The notes under the pieces: model-generated
Told to the model about the DNA's origin: nothing
The model's input: the letters and a program-made list of their open reading frames with translations, nothing else
Databases searched by the model: none
In this document: positions 9,028 to 17,571 of the stretch, piece by piece
Layout: each line of letters opens with the position of its first letter
How positions within the stretch are numbered: the first letter of the stretch is position 1
Made by a program: the position numbers and the translations under genes
Assembly (NCBI GenBank): GCA_020251025.1
Contig: JADCDI010000063.1
Location: 1 to 52,068 of the forward strand
Direction of reading: 5' to 3'
Length of the DNA stretch: 52,068 bases
Origin: Rhodobacter sp.
Lineage (GTDB): Bacteria; Pseudomonadota; Alphaproteobacteria; Rhodobacterales; Rhodobacteraceae

Positions 9028-9651
9028 ATGACCCCCAAGCTGTTGCCCGGCATTCTTGCCATGGCGATCATCGTCGTCGCCTCCAACATCCTGGTGCAGC
9101 ACCTGTTCGGCCAATGGCTGACCTGGGGGGCCTTCACCTATCCCTTTGCCTTTCTTGTCACCGACCTGACCAACCGCTTTTACGGCGCACCCGCCGCCCG
9201 CCGGGTTGTCTGGGCCGGCTTTGCGACCGGTGTTGCCTGTTCGCTGGCCGGCACGCAGATCACCGGCGAAGCCGGCCCGCTGGTGACGCTTCGCGTCGCC
9301 CTTGCCTCCGGCACCGCCTTTCTGGCGGCGCAGATGCTGGATGTGACCGTGTTTGACCGGATGCGGACCGGTGCCTGGTGGAAAGCGCCGCTGGTCTCGA
9401 CCCTGCTCGGTTCGTCGCTGGATACGGCGCTTTTCTTCACCATCGCCTTTTCGGCCACGCTCAGCTTCATCGAGCCTGCGAACGACGTGTCCTGGGCCGG
9501 GGAACGGCTGGCGCTGCTGGGGGTCGGCCCTGCAGCGCCGCTTTGGGTTTCGCTGGCCGCCGCAGACTGGCTGGTGAAGCTGGCGCTTGCCTTGGCGGCA
9601 CTGGTGCCGTTCCGCCTGATCCTTGCGCGGTCAAACGCAAAGGTAGCGTGA
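9028..9651 (+). CDS. yhhQ: Queuosine precursor transporter (YhhQ/VUT family)
   Basis: A 207-residue inner-membrane protein with about six hydrophobic segments. Family motifs visible are NILVQHLFGQWLTWGAFTYP, FAFLVTDLTNRFYG and a later LLGSSLDTALFFTIAF. YhhQ (QPTR) imports queuosine precursors such as preQ0/preQ1 for tRNA queuosine synthesis. The ATG at 9028 gives the standard length; the frame continues upstream but without family similarity. It is followed directly by the arfB leader promoter, whose -35 starts 6 nt after the stop, so the two are separate units. Confidence 0.9.
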   Translation: MTPKLLPGILAMAIIVVASNILVQHLFGQWLTWGAFTYPFAFLVTDLTNRFYGAPAARRVVWAGFATGVACSLAGTQITGEAGPLVTLRVALASGTAFLAAQMLDVTVFDRMRTGAWWKAPLVSTLLGSSLDTALFFTIAFSATLSFIEPANDVSWAGERLALLGVGPAAPLWVSLAAADWLVKLALALAALVPFRLILARSNAKVA

Positions 9652-9657
9652 AAGCTT

Positions 9658-9686
9658 TTGACAAATACAAAATCTGTGCCACCCTT
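9658..9686 (+). promoter_or_regulatory. Promoter of the arfB leader RNA
   Basis: A perfect -35 TTGACA lies at 9658-9663. Seventeen bases on is ACCCTT (9681-9686), a poor -10. The -35 and the position just after the preceding stop support a start near 9693, 13 nt before the extended Shine-Dalgarno. The start site itself is inferred. Confidence 0.5.
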
Positions 9687-9705
9687 CTTGCATCGGCAAC
9701 ATTTT

Positions 9706-9722
9706 GAAAGGAGGTGATCCAG
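9706..9722 (+). promoter_or_regulatory. 17-nt extended Shine-Dalgarno complementary to the 16S 3' end
   Basis: GAAAGGAGGTGATCCAG is the exact reverse complement of the conserved bacterial 16S rRNA 3' terminus CTGGATCACCTCCTTTC. Normal sites pair over 4-7 nt. The AGGAGG core (9709-9714) is 7 nt from a GTG start at 9722, ideal spacing. The 16S sequence is known from general biology; no rRNA lies in this window. Confidence 0.8.
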
Positions 9723-9778
9723 TGTCTAGAGTGATGTTGGAGAGAGGTGTCGGGACAGTCGGCGGGGATGTGTTCTAG
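9722..9778 (+). CDS. 18-residue leader peptide ORF upstream of arfB
   Basis: GTG start and TAG stop encode MSRVMLERGVGTVGGDVF. It begins 7 nt after the AGGAGG core of the extended Shine-Dalgarno. The stop codon enters a small hairpin (AGGGG-CAGC-CCCCT, about 9777-9790). No family is recognised. Placement in a promoter-leader-terminator unit in front of a ribosome-rescue gene suggests a regulatory leader peptide, or a small RNA whose ORF is only a ribosome loading site. Translation is likely from the signal strength but unproven. Confidence 0.55.
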   Translation: MSRVMLERGVGTVGGDVF

Positions 9779-9848
9779 GGGCAGCCCCCTGGAAAGGCAG
9801 ACTGCTGATTGGGCTTGAAACCTAACTGGCCCATCTCCTTGGAACTCG

Positions 9849-9884
9849 GAAAGGGTCGCCCTTGCGGGCGGCCCTTTCTCTTTT
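9849..9884 (+). terminator. Strong intrinsic terminator/attenuator in the arfB leader
   Basis: A 13-bp stem (9849-9861 with 9866-9878, one G-U pair, loop TTGC) is followed by CTCTTTT. It ends 25 nt before the arfB ATG. Most leader transcripts should therefore stop here unless read-through is regulated. Just upstream, ATCTCCTT (9832-9839) could pair with the AAGGAG of the extended Shine-Dalgarno, giving a possible alternative fold. Confidence 0.8.
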
Positions 9885-9909
9885 CGCCGGGCTTGGGTAG
9901 CTTTGGGGC

Positions 9910-10332
9910 ATGTTGAGGATCACCGATACGGTCTTTCTTGCCGATTGGGAGCTGACGGAAAGCTTCTCGCGCGCGTCCGGCCCCGGCGGGCAGAACGTGA
10001 ACAAGGTGGAAACCGCCGTGGAACTGCGGTTCGAGGCGGAACGCTCGCCCCATCTCAGCGCGGCGGTCAAGACCAGGCTGAAACGGCTGGCCGGGCGCCG
10101 CTGGACGCTGGACGGGGCCATCGTGATCCGTGCGGAAGAAACGCGCAGCCAGATCCGCAACCGGGACCTGGCACGAGAGCGTCTGGCAGAGATGATCCGC
10201 CCGGCCCTGGTCGCCCCCAGGCGCCGGGTGCCGACCCGGCCCACACCGGGCAGCCAGAAGCGGCGGCTTGCCCTGAAAGCCGTGCGCGGCAAGGTGAAGG
10301 CAGGCCGCGCCCGACCGGCGGAGGAGGAATGA
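9910..10332 (+). CDS. arfB: Alternative ribosome-rescue factor ArfB (YaeJ)
   Basis: A 140-residue peptidyl-tRNA hydrolase of the release-factor family that frees ribosomes stalled on mRNAs lacking a stop codon, a backup for tmRNA. The catalytic GGQ motif is in SGPGGQNVNKVET (residues 28-30). The C-terminal tail is rich in Arg and Lys (about 100-137), as needed to enter the empty mRNA channel. The start has only a weak ribosome binding site, in contrast to the leader. Its stop overlaps the next start (ATGA), so it heads an operon with a phospho-lyase-like enzyme and a kinase. Confidence 0.93.
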   Translation: MLRITDTVFLADWELTESFSRASGPGGQNVNKVETAVELRFEAERSPHLSAAVKTRLKRLAGRRWTLDGAIVIRAEETRSQIRNRDLARERLAEMIRPALVAPRRRVPTRPTPGSQKRRLALKAVRGKVKAGRARPAEEE

Positions 10333-11606
10333 CCGAAGACCTGATCCAGCGGCGTGCGCGCCTGATGGGGCCGAACGTGCCCACCTTTTACCGCACCCCG
10401 GTGCATCTGGTCCGCGGCAAGGGCGTGTGGCTGTGGGATGCCGCAGGCAGGCGCTATCTTGATTGCTACAACAACGTGCCGCATGTCGGCCATTGCCACC
10501 CGAAGGTGGTCGGGGCGATCTGCCGGCAGGCCGGCACCCTGAACACCCACACCCGGTACCTTCACGATCTGGTGCTGGATTACATCGAACGGCTGACCGC
10601 CACGCTGGGCCACGGGATCAGCCAGGCGATCATGACCTGCACGGGGTCCGAGGCGAACGACATCGCCCTGCGCATGGCACAGGCGGTCACCGGCAAGACC
10701 GGCATCATCGCCACCGACAACACCTATCACGGCAATACGGGGGCCACATCGGTTCTGTCCACCCGCCGCCCGCCGATCGGCGGCTATCCCGGCCATGTCC
10801 GCCTTGTCCCCGCGCCGGATTCGCTGCGGCCCGTGGGGGGAAGCCTGGAAGGTCAGGCCCGGGCCTTTGCCGCCCATGTCGCCCGCGCGATCGCTGAACT
10901 GGAGGCGGCGGGGCACGGATTTTCCGGAATGATGCTGTGCCCGGTCTTCGCCAACGAAGGCATCCCCACGGTGCAGCCCGGCTTTCTTGACCCGACGGTC
11001 GCGGTCATCCGCCAGGCCGGGGGGCTTGTCATCGCCGACGAGGTGCAGCCCGGTTTCGGCAGGGTCGGCAGCCATTTCTGGGGGCATGACTGGCTTGGCG
11101 TTGCGCCCGATGTGGTGACGGTGGGCAAACCGATGGCGAACGGTCATCCGGTGGCCGCTGTTCTTGCCACGCCCGCCGTGATGGGTGCCTTTCGCGACGC
11201 CTTCGGATATTTCAACACCTTTGGCGGCAATCCGGTTTCTGCGGCTGCCTGCATGGCGGTGCTGGATGTGATGGACAGCGAAGGGCTGCAGCAGAATGCG
11301 GCCCGGGTCAGCGCCCATGCGATGGACCGTCTGCGCGCCCTGCGCCACCCGCTGCTGGCCGAAGTGCGCGGCGCCGGGCTGATCTTCGGCGCGGAATTCG
11401 TGCTGGACGATGCGATGACGCCTGCCAGCGGCTTTGTGGCCGATGTCGTGGAAGGCATGGTGCAGCGCGGCTTTCTGCTGAACCGGATCGGGCGGGCGGG
11501 CAACACGCTGAAAATCCGGCCGCCGATGCCGTTTTCGGTGGAAAACGCCGACATGCTGATGGACGCGCTGCAGGATGTGCTGGCGCAAACGCAGGTCCGG
11601 CGATGA
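10329..11606 (+). CDS. Class III aminotransferase / phospho-lyase (AGXT2L-like)
   Basis: A 425-residue PLP enzyme of fold type I. PLP-binding features: CTGSEANDIALRMA, IADEVQPGFGRVG (Asp that contacts the pyridine N) and the Schiff-base Lys in VTVGKPMANGHPVAAV. The N-terminus (RLMGPNVPTFY, LVRGKGVWLWDAAGRRYLDCYNNVPHVGHCHP) resembles ethanolamine-phosphate and 5-phosphohydroxylysine phospho-lyases more than omega-transaminases. The next gene is an APH-fold kinase of the kind paired with these lyases, so a kinase-then-elimination route from an amino alcohol is the best inference. A plain transaminase role remains possible. SD GAGGAGGA precedes the ATG, which overlaps arfB. Confidence 0.85.
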   Translation: MTEDLIQRRARLMGPNVPTFYRTPVHLVRGKGVWLWDAAGRRYLDCYNNVPHVGHCHPKVVGAICRQAGTLNTHTRYLHDLVLDYIERLTATLGHGISQAIMTCTGSEANDIALRMAQAVTGKTGIIATDNTYHGNTGATSVLSTRRPPIGGYPGHVRLVPAPDSLRPVGGSLEGQARAFAAHVARAIAELEAAGHGFSGMMLCPVFANEGIPTVQPGFLDPTVAVIRQAGGLVIADEVQPGFGRVGSHFWGHDWLGVAPDVVTVGKPMANGHPVAAVLATPAVMGAFRDAFGYFNTFGGNPVSAAACMAVLDVMDSEGLQQNAARVSAHAMDRLRALRHPLLAEVRGAGLIFGAEFVLDDAMTPASGFVADVVEGMVQRGFLLNRIGRAGNTLKIRPPMPFSVENADMLMDALQDVLAQTQVRR

Positions 11607-12547
11607 CCGAGGCGGAAGAGGCCGCGCGGGCCTTTGGCGGGTCGGTCCCGCGGCTGATCCGCATGCGGGAAAACGCGGTCTATGACGTGATGCTTCCCTC
11701 GGGCCGCGCGGCATTGCGGCTGCACCGGGCGGGGTATCAGTCTGCCGCAGCCATCCGGTCGGAACTGTGGTGGTGTCACGCCCTGGCCGCTGCGGGCGTG
11801 CCGGTGGCCCGGCCCGTTCCGGCAGGGGACGGGCAGCTTCTGGTGGCGCTGTCCACGGGGCGGCTGGCATCCGCCCTGGCCTGGGTTGACGGGGTGCCCC
11901 TGGGCGAGGCCGGCGTTCCCCTTGCGGGCAATGTTGCCGCGCAGGTCGGGCATCACCGCGCCCTTGGGCGGCTGGTGGCCCGGCTGCATACGGCCAGCGA
12001 TGCGCTGGTACCGCCGCCGGATTTCGTGCGCACGCGCTGGGACAGTGACGGCCTGCTGGGGGAAACGCCGTTCTGGGGCCGCTTCTGGGACCATCCGGCC
12101 CTGCAGCCCGATGACGCGGCCCTGTTGCGCAGGACGCGGGACTTTCTGCGCGACAGGGTGCAGGACCATGCCGCCAGCGGCAGCTTCGGGCTGATCCATG
12201 CCGATGTCCTGCGCGAGAATGTCTTTGTGGGGGATTGCGGGCTGTCCCTGATCGATTTTGACGATTCCGGCTTTGGCTTTCGCCTGTATGATCTGGGAAC
12301 GGTGCTGTCGCAGAACCTGTTCGAACCGGCCCTGCCCCTGATCGCGCAGGCCTTGGCCGAAGGCTATGCCGAAACCCGGCCGCTGGACGCTGCGATGATC
12401 CCCGTCTTCACCCTGATGCGCTGCTGCGCGTCGGTGGGCTGGACGATGCCGCGGCTTGCGCCGGACGATCCGATCCACCGCAGCCATATCGCCCGTGCGG
12501 TCGGATTGGCCCGGCGGCTGCTGGACGGAGGCGGGCTTTGGCCCTGA
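11603..12547 (+). CDS. APH-fold phosphotransferase (hydroxylysine/homoserine kinase-like)
   Basis: A 314-residue kinase of the aminoglycoside phosphotransferase/choline kinase fold. The catalytic loop is LIHADVLRENVF (HxDxxxxN) and the metal-binding Asp lies in LIDFDDSGFGFRLYDLG. It overlaps the lyase gene by 4 nt. In related organisms such kinases sit next to, or are fused with, AGXT2-type phospho-lyases and phosphorylate an amino alcohol such as 5-hydroxylysine or ethanolamine. Aminoglycoside resistance is unlikely in this context. The frame ends 53 nt from convergent pncB. Confidence 0.82.
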   Translation: MTEAEEAARAFGGSVPRLIRMRENAVYDVMLPSGRAALRLHRAGYQSAAAIRSELWWCHALAAAGVPVARPVPAGDGQLLVALSTGRLASALAWVDGVPLGEAGVPLAGNVAAQVGHHRALGRLVARLHTASDALVPPPDFVRTRWDSDGLLGETPFWGRFWDHPALQPDDAALLRRTRDFLRDRVQDHAASGSFGLIHADVLRENVFVGDCGLSLIDFDDSGFGFRLYDLGTVLSQNLFEPALPLIAQALAEGYAETRPLDAAMIPVFTLMRCCASVGWTMPRLAPDDPIHRSHIARAVGLARRLLDGGGLWP

Positions 12548-12599
12548 CCGGCCGGTCGCGGCCGCGCGGCCTTGCCCATGGGTCGGGCGCGTTGCGGCG

Positions 12600-13892
12600 T
12601 CAGACCAGCACCTCTTCGGCCACCTGGGCACCGACACCGAACACCCTTTTGTAACGAGCGATTTCATCCGGCGGACCCATCGCCTTGTTGGGATTGTCCG
12701 ACAGTTTCACGGTGGGCCTGCCGTTTGCCGAAACCGCCTTGCAGACCAGGCTGAACGGGGCCAGCGTATCGCCCGCCACCAGACCGCGAAAATCGTTCGT
12801 CAGCATGGTGCCCCAGCCGAAGCTGACCTTGACCCGGCCCGCAAAATGGCGGTGCAGTTGCTCGATCCTGTCCACATCCAGCCCGTCAGAAAAGATCACC
12901 AGCTTTTCGCGCGGGTCTTCGCCGCGCGATATCCACCAGCGGATCGCCGTTTCTGCCCCTGCCACCGGGTCGCCCGAATCGATGCGGATTCCGGTCCAGC
13001 TTGCCAGCCAGTCCGGCGCATTGCGCAGGAACCCTTCGGTGCCGTAGGTATCGGGCAGAATGATCCGCAGATTGCCGTCATGTTCCTCGTGCCAGTCGGC
13101 CAGAACCTGATAGGGGGCCTGGGCAAGCTCTTCGTTGCTGTCCGCCAGCGCCGAATACACCATCGGCAATTCATGGGCGTTGGTGCCGATGGCCTCTGTC
13201 TCGCGGCGGTAAGCGATCAGGCAGTTCGAGGTGCCGGTGAACTTGCCCCCCAGCCCTTCCATCAGCGCCTGCACGCACCAGTCCTGCCACAGGAAGGAAT
13301 GGCGCCGCCGGGTTCCGAAATCTGCAAGGCGCAGCCCGTCGATCCGGCGCAGACGTTCCACCTTTTCCCAAAGCCGGGTCATGGCGCGGGCGTACAGCAC
13401 CTGCAGCTCGAACCGCCCCATGTCCTTCAGCGCCGCGCGGGTGCGCAACTCCATCAGGGTGGACAGGGCCGGAATCTCCCACAGCATGACTTCGGGCCAC
13501 TTTCCTTCGAACGTCAGGTGATACTGGCCGTCATGCTTTTCCAGATGGTAGGGCGGCAGGCGCAAACCTTCGAACCATTCCATGAAACCGGGCCGGAACA
13601 TCTGGCGTTTGCCGTAGAAGGTATTGCCGCGCAGCCAGGTGGATTCGCCGCGCGACAGGCGCAGCGTGCGGATATGGTCCAGCTGCTCGCGCAACTCGCC
13701 CTCGTCGATCAGATCGGCCAGCCGGACCGAGGTGGTTCTGTTGATCAGCGAAAAGGTAACGTCCGTCCTGGGCTTGTTGCGGAAAATCGACTGACACATC
13801 AGAAGCTTGTAGAAATCCGTGTCGATCAGGGATCGCACGATCGGGTCGATCTTCCATTTGTGGTTGTAGACCCTTGTGGCAATATCGACCAT
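12600..13892 (-). CDS. pncB: Nicotinate phosphoribosyltransferase
   Basis: A 430-residue enzyme that joins nicotinate to PRPP (ATP-stimulated) to make nicotinate mononucleotide in NAD salvage. Family motifs: [16 protein letters not shown] at the N-terminus, [29 protein letters not shown] and [11 protein letters not shown] (the phosphorylated His), IRIDSGDPV and [11 protein letters not shown]. The length is normal. It follows pncA with a 1-nt gap on the same strand, so the two salvage steps are one operon. Confidence 0.96.
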   Translation of the reverse strand: MVDIATRVYNHKWKIDPIVRSLIDTDFYKLLMCQSIFRNKPRTDVTFSLINRTTSVRLADLIDEGELREQLDHIRTLRLSRGESTWLRGNTFYGKRQMFRPGFMEWFEGLRLPPYHLEKHDGQYHLTFEGKWPEVMLWEIPALSTLMELRTRAALKDMGRFELQVLYARAMTRLWEKVERLRRIDGLRLADFGTRRRHSFLWQDWCVQALMEGLGGKFTGTSNCLIAYRRETEAIGTNAHELPMVYSALADSNEELAQAPYQVLADWHEEHDGNLRIILPDTYGTEGFLRNAPDWLASWTGIRIDSGDPVAGAETAIRWWISRGEDPREKLVIFSDGLDVDRIEQLHRHFAGRVKVSFGWGTMLTNDFRGLVAGDTLAPFSLVCKAVSANGRPTVKLSDNPNKAMGPPDEIARYKRVFGVGAQVAEEVLV

Positions 13893-13893
13893 G

Positions 13894-14502
13894 TCAGTGT
13901 TCCACCTTCACGCCGGCATCGCGCATCAGGCGGCGGGCGGCGGCAAGCGACCCGTTCAGGTCGATGGCGCGGGTGGCCCCTTCCAGCACGGTCACGTCAT
14001 AACCGTGCCGCGCCGCGTCCACCGCCGACCAGGCGACGCAGAAATCCGTGGCCAGCCCGGCCAGGGTTACCGATGTGACCCCGCGCGACCTGAGGTATCC
14101 GTCCAGCCCCGTCGGGGTGGTGCGGTCATTCTCGTAAAAGGCCGAATAGCTGTCGATGTCAGGGTGAAACCCCTTGCGCAGCACAAGCTGGGCCGCATCG
14201 GCATTCAGCCCGGCATGAAAGGCCGCGCCATGGGTGCCTTGCACGCAATGCCTGGGCCACAGCACCTGCGGGCCATAGGGCATGTCGGTCACGCTGAAGG
14301 GGGCGGCGCCCGGATGGCTGGCCGCGAAGGAGTTGTGACCTTCCGGATGCCAGTCCTGCGTCAGCACCCGCACCGCAAAATCCTGCAGCAAGGCGTTGAC
14401 ACGGGGAATGATCCCGTCCCCGCCGGTCACTGCCAGCGCGCCGCCCGGGCAGAAGTCATTCTGCAGGTCGATCACGATCAGGGCTTCTGTGGCAGGTCGC
14501 AT
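13894..14502 (-). CDS. pncA: Nicotinamidase
   Basis: A 202-residue isochorismatase-fold amidohydrolase converting nicotinamide to nicotinate. The catalytic triad is visible: Asp in VIDLQNDF, Lys in [12 protein letters not shown] and Cys in [14 protein letters not shown]. Metal ligands lie in [10 protein letters not shown]. Its product is the substrate of PncB, encoded directly downstream. Divergent from trhO across a 102-nt gap. Confidence 0.96.
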   Translation of the reverse strand: MRPATEALIVIDLQNDFCPGGALAVTGGDGIIPRVNALLQDFAVRVLTQDWHPEGHNSFAASHPGAAPFSVTDMPYGPQVLWPRHCVQGTHGAAFHAGLNADAAQLVLRKGFHPDIDSYSAFYENDRTTPTGLDGYLRSRGVTSVTLAGLATDFCVAWSAVDAARHGYDVTVLEGATRAIDLNGSLAAARRLMRDAGVKVEH

Positions 14503-14604
14503 CGCAGCCTCCGCTGTGCGTCAACTGCTTTCGGTAGGGTGCCGTCTTGCCCCCGTCAAGCCGAAGGGCTTGCAGACCCGTCCCGGACGGGCCTATCAGG
14601 CGGC

Positions 14605-15510
14605 ATGCTGATTGTTGCCGCCCTGTACCGGTTCACCCGCTTTTCCGATCCTGCGGCGCTGCGGGGTCCCCTTCTTGACCTTTGCCGGGCCGGGGGGCTG
14701 GGGGGCACGCTGCTTGTGGCGCGCGAGGGGATCAACGGAACCGTCGCGGGCCCGCGCGCGGGGATCGACACCCTGCTGGATCACATCCGTTCGCTTCCCG
14801 GCTGCTCGGACCTGGAATGGACAGAGAGCCAGGCAGAAACGATGCCCTTCGGCCGGATGAAGGTGCGCCTGAAGCAAGAAATCGTGACGCTGGGCCAGCC
14901 CGGTGTCGATCCCCGTGCCGGAACCGGGCAGTATGTCAGCCCGGCCGGGTGGAACGCGCTGATCACATCGCCCGATGTTGTGCTGATCGACACGCGCAAC
15001 GCCTATGAGGTGGCCATCGGTACCTTCCGCACTGCGGTTGATCCCCAGACCCGCAGTTTTCGCGATTTTCCCGCCTGGTGGTCGGCCAACAGGGACCGCT
15101 TCGCCGGAAAGAAGATTGCGATGTTCTGCACCGGCGGAATCCGGTGCGAGAAATCAACGAACTGGCTGCTGGGTCAGGGCGTCGAGGATGTCTTTCATCT
15201 GAAAGGCGGCATCCTGAAGTATCTTGAAGAGATCCCCCGGGCGGAAAGCCTGTGGGAAGGCGAATGCTTCGTTTTCGACAGGCGGATCTCCCTTGGGCAC
15301 GGCCTGCGTCCCGGAAGTCTGACAAGTTGCGGTGCCTGCCGCCGGCCTGTCACCGAAGAGGGCCGCGCCGATCCGTCTTTCGAAGACGGCGTGTGCTGCC
15401 CGGCCTGCCAGGGGGAATACACCCCACGGGACAGGAACCGGTTCCGCGAACGCCAGCATCAGATCACGCTGGCAAGGGCCCGCAGCGGTCGGCATCCGGG
15501 CGGGGCATAA
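14605..15510 (+). CDS. trhO: tRNA uridine(34) hydroxylase TrhO (rhodanese-related, YceA)
   Basis: 301 residues: an N-terminal acylphosphatase-like domain (LLVAREGINGTVAG) and a rhodanese domain with active-site Cys in MFCTGGIRCEKSTNWL. TrhO makes 5-hydroxyuridine at wobble position 34 with oxygen. The C-terminus has four cysteines (CGACRRP and CCPAC, about 235-275) that could bind metal, a common trait in this family. The ATG at 14605 begins the conserved MLIVAALYRF; the longer frame runs antisense to pncA. Confidence 0.93.
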   Translation: MLIVAALYRFTRFSDPAALRGPLLDLCRAGGLGGTLLVAREGINGTVAGPRAGIDTLLDHIRSLPGCSDLEWTESQAETMPFGRMKVRLKQEIVTLGQPGVDPRAGTGQYVSPAGWNALITSPDVVLIDTRNAYEVAIGTFRTAVDPQTRSFRDFPAWWSANRDRFAGKKIAMFCTGGIRCEKSTNWLLGQGVEDVFHLKGGILKYLEEIPRAESLWEGECFVFDRRISLGHGLRPGSLTSCGACRRPVTEEGRADPSFEDGVCCPACQGEYTPRDRNRFRERQHQITLARARSGRHPGGA

Positions 15511-15877
15511 GGTTGGCATCCCGTTCGGGCGGCGCGATGCGGGTGGCGATTGTCCGGGACCGGGATGCGCCCGGCACCCGCGACCCCAAGGGGCGAAGCC
15601 GTTCCCCCCGCTTGCGGATGACCGGCACCGCCGGCTTTCAAGGCGGATATTCCGGGCATGGGGGAATTCAGGCCCGCCTTGCTGTGGCCGCCGTCACCGG
15701 GACGGTGCCGGGGCCGATGCGGCGGGCGGCAATGCCCGGACCTGCGGCGACCGGACAGGTGCCGGGATCGACCCTTGATTGTTGCAGATACTTCTGCCCC
15801 TGTTCACGGGCCGCACAGCCTTTGGCCATGATCGCTGCGGCGCATGATGACACCCTTCACCCGGGAAAGCGCCTGAA
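15511..15877. other. 367-nt gap without a recognisable gene
   Basis: GC-rich sequence between trhO and the cupin gene. Short frames in all phases look like shadows without family features. The cupin ATG at 15878 is preceded by GAAAGCGCCTGAA, a weak binding site. No terminator with a T-run or clear promoter is seen. Confidence 0.5.
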
Positions 15878-16246
15878 ATGAAGCCCATCCACCCCGCCGA
15901 CCGCAAGATCGCCAACATCCGCAGCGCCCCCTTCCGGCCCTTTGTCTATGACGATGGCCTGGCACTGGGCGATGAAATCCTGCAGTTGGATGATGATCAG
16001 CCGCTTGGAACCGGCTTTCACGTCTACCGGATGCCTGCGGGCATGACGACGCGCGGGCACCGCCACAACGGGCACGAGCAGTTCCTGATCCTGGAGGGCG
16101 AGCTGATCGAAAGCGACGGCACCGTGCTTGGCAAAGGCGACATGGTGTTTTACCGCGATGGGAGCGAACATTGTTCCCACACGCCGAACGGCTGCCTTCT
16201 GGCCGTTCATATCTCAGGTCCGGAATTCAGCGCAGACCAGGGGTGA
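15878..16246 (+). CDS. Small cupin-domain protein
   Basis: A 122-residue single cupin barrel. Motif 1 is RGHRHNGHEQFLILEGELIES, providing three His and one Glu for a metal; motif 2 is DMVFYRDGSEHCSHTPNGC, with a His. Such small cupins act as isomerases, dioxygenases or sugar-binding sensors; the substrate cannot be told from sequence. It stands alone, convergent with flgI. Confidence 0.75.
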   Translation: MKPIHPADRKIANIRSAPFRPFVYDDGLALGDEILQLDDDQPLGTGFHVYRMPAGMTTRGHRHNGHEQFLILEGELIESDGTVLGKGDMVFYRDGSEHCSHTPNGCLLAVHISGPEFSADQG

Positions 16247-16274
16247 GCCGACGAAGCGGGCCGCGCGAAACCCG

Positions 16275-16319
16275 CCTGTCCCGCCTGCCGTGCCCTGCGC
16301 GATCAGGCGGCAGGACAGG
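16275..16319. terminator. Inverted repeat between cupin gene and flgI
   Basis: CCTGTCC-CGCCTG (from 16275) pairs with CAGGCGGCAGGACAGG (16304-16319), leaving a small bulge and a 16-nt loop. No T-run follows. Position between convergent genes suggests a transcription end for the cupin gene. Confidence 0.4.
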
Positions 16320-16458
16320 CCCTGCCCGGGGGGACAAGTCCGGCCCTGCCAATACCCCGGCTGCGGGCGTCACCCGCGCCGGGTTTGCGGGGGCACCCGG
16401 GATCGGGCCCGATGGCGCGGCCAAAGGCTGCGCGTCAAGCCCCCCGGCAAATGCCCGC

Positions 16459-16474
16459 ACCTGCCGCAGCAGGT
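16459..16474 (-). terminator. Small hairpin at the flgI stop codon
   Basis: On the minus strand ACCTGC-TGCG-GCAGGT is a perfect 6-bp stem with a tetraloop beginning at the last base of the flgI stop codon. There is no T-run, so it may protect the 3' end rather than terminate by itself. Confidence 0.35.
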
Positions 16475-17571
16475 CACTGCACGATGAACTCGGCGTGGAG
16501 CGCCCCGGCGGAGTTGATGCTTTTGAGGATGTCGATCATGTCGTTCGGCGCAACGCCCAACGCATTGAGCCCGGCCACCACCTGCGACAGGGTGGTTCCC
16601 CCTGTCACCATCGCAAGGCCCGTGCCCTTTTCCTTGGTCACGTCAATGGTGGTATCCGGCACCACCACAGTTCTGCCCTGCGCAAAGGGGTTCGGCTGTA
16701 CCACCTGGGGCGTTTCCTGCACGCTCAGCGTCAGATTGCCCTGCGCCACCGCAACTTCGCTGATCCGGACATCGGCACCCATGACGATGGTGCCGGACCG
16801 CTGATCCACAACGACCCGCGCCCGGGACTCGGGCGCTATCACCAGGTTCTCCACCCGGCCCAGAACATGGGCGGGAGAGCGCATGTTGGCCGCAACGACA
16901 TCCAGCGCCACGGTACCGGCATCGGTCATCACGGCAACCCGGCGTCCGAAACTGCGGTTGATCACATCCTCGATCCGCTCTGCCGTGGTGAAATCGGGTG
17001 TCCTCAGCGCCAGCCGGATCGATGTCAGCCCCGAAAAGTCGAAGGCAATCTCACGCTCCACCCGCGCGCCGGACGGGATTGAGCCGGATGTCGGCACACC
17101 TTCCACAACGCTGGCACCATCCCCTTCGGCGGAAAACCCGCCGGCCAGGACCGGCCCCTGCGCCACGGCATAGATCTGGCCATCGGCCCCGTTGAGCGGG
17201 GTCATGATCAGGGTGCCGCCGCGCAGGCTTTGCGCATCGCCGATCGCGGAAACGGTCACATCAATCTGCGATCCGGCACGGGCAAAAGGCGGCAAGGTGG
17301 CCGTCACGAAGACGGCTGCGACGTTCTTGGGACGAAACTGTTCGCCCGCCACATTCACACCCAGCCGTTCCAGCAGATTGGACAGGATCTCTTCGGTGAA
17401 CGGGCTGCTGCGCAGGGCGTCACCCGTTCCGTCAAGGCCGACCACAAGGCCGTAGCCGACCAGATCGTTGCCGCGCACCCCGTCGAATTCGACCAGATCC
17501 TTGATGCGGATATCTGCCGCCAAAGCGGGCAGGCCAACAAGCGAGGCAAGCAGCACCAGCAGGCGGATCAC
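16474..17571 (-). CDS. flgI: Flagellar P-ring protein FlgI
   Basis: A 365-residue periplasmic protein forming the P ring around the flagellar rod. A Sec signal peptide covers residues 1-18 (LLVLLASLVGLPALA|AD). Family motifs: RIKDLVEFDGVRGNDLVGYGLVVGL, GTGDALRSSPFT, AAVFVTATLPPFARAGSQIDV, LRGGTLIMTPL, and TLSQVVAGLNALGVAPNDMIDIL near the end. The start overlaps the flgL stop by 4 nt. Last gene of the leftward flgE-flgK-flgL-flgI operon. Confidence 0.96.
   Translation of the reverse strand: MIRLLVLLASLVGLPALAADIRIKDLVEFDGVRGNDLVGYGLVVGLDGTGDALRSSPFTEEILSNLLERLGVNVAGEQFRPKNVAAVFVTATLPPFARAGSQIDVTVSAIGDAQSLRGGTLIMTPLNGADGQIYAVAQGPVLAGGFSAEGDGASVVEGVPTSGSIPSGARVEREIAFDFSGLTSIRLALRTPDFTTAERIEDVINRSFGRRVAVMTDAGTVALDVVAANMRSPAHVLGRVENLVIAPESRARVVVDQRSGTIVMGADVRISEVAVAQGNLTLSVQETPQVVQPNPFAQGRTVVVPDTTIDVTKEKGTGLAMVTGGTTLSQVVAGLNALGVAPNDMIDILKSINSAGALHAEFIVQ

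Noticed and set aside
11603-12547. Aminoglycoside resistance gene
   Set aside because: The APH fold is shared by many kinases; overlap with a phospho-lyase gene points to metabolism.
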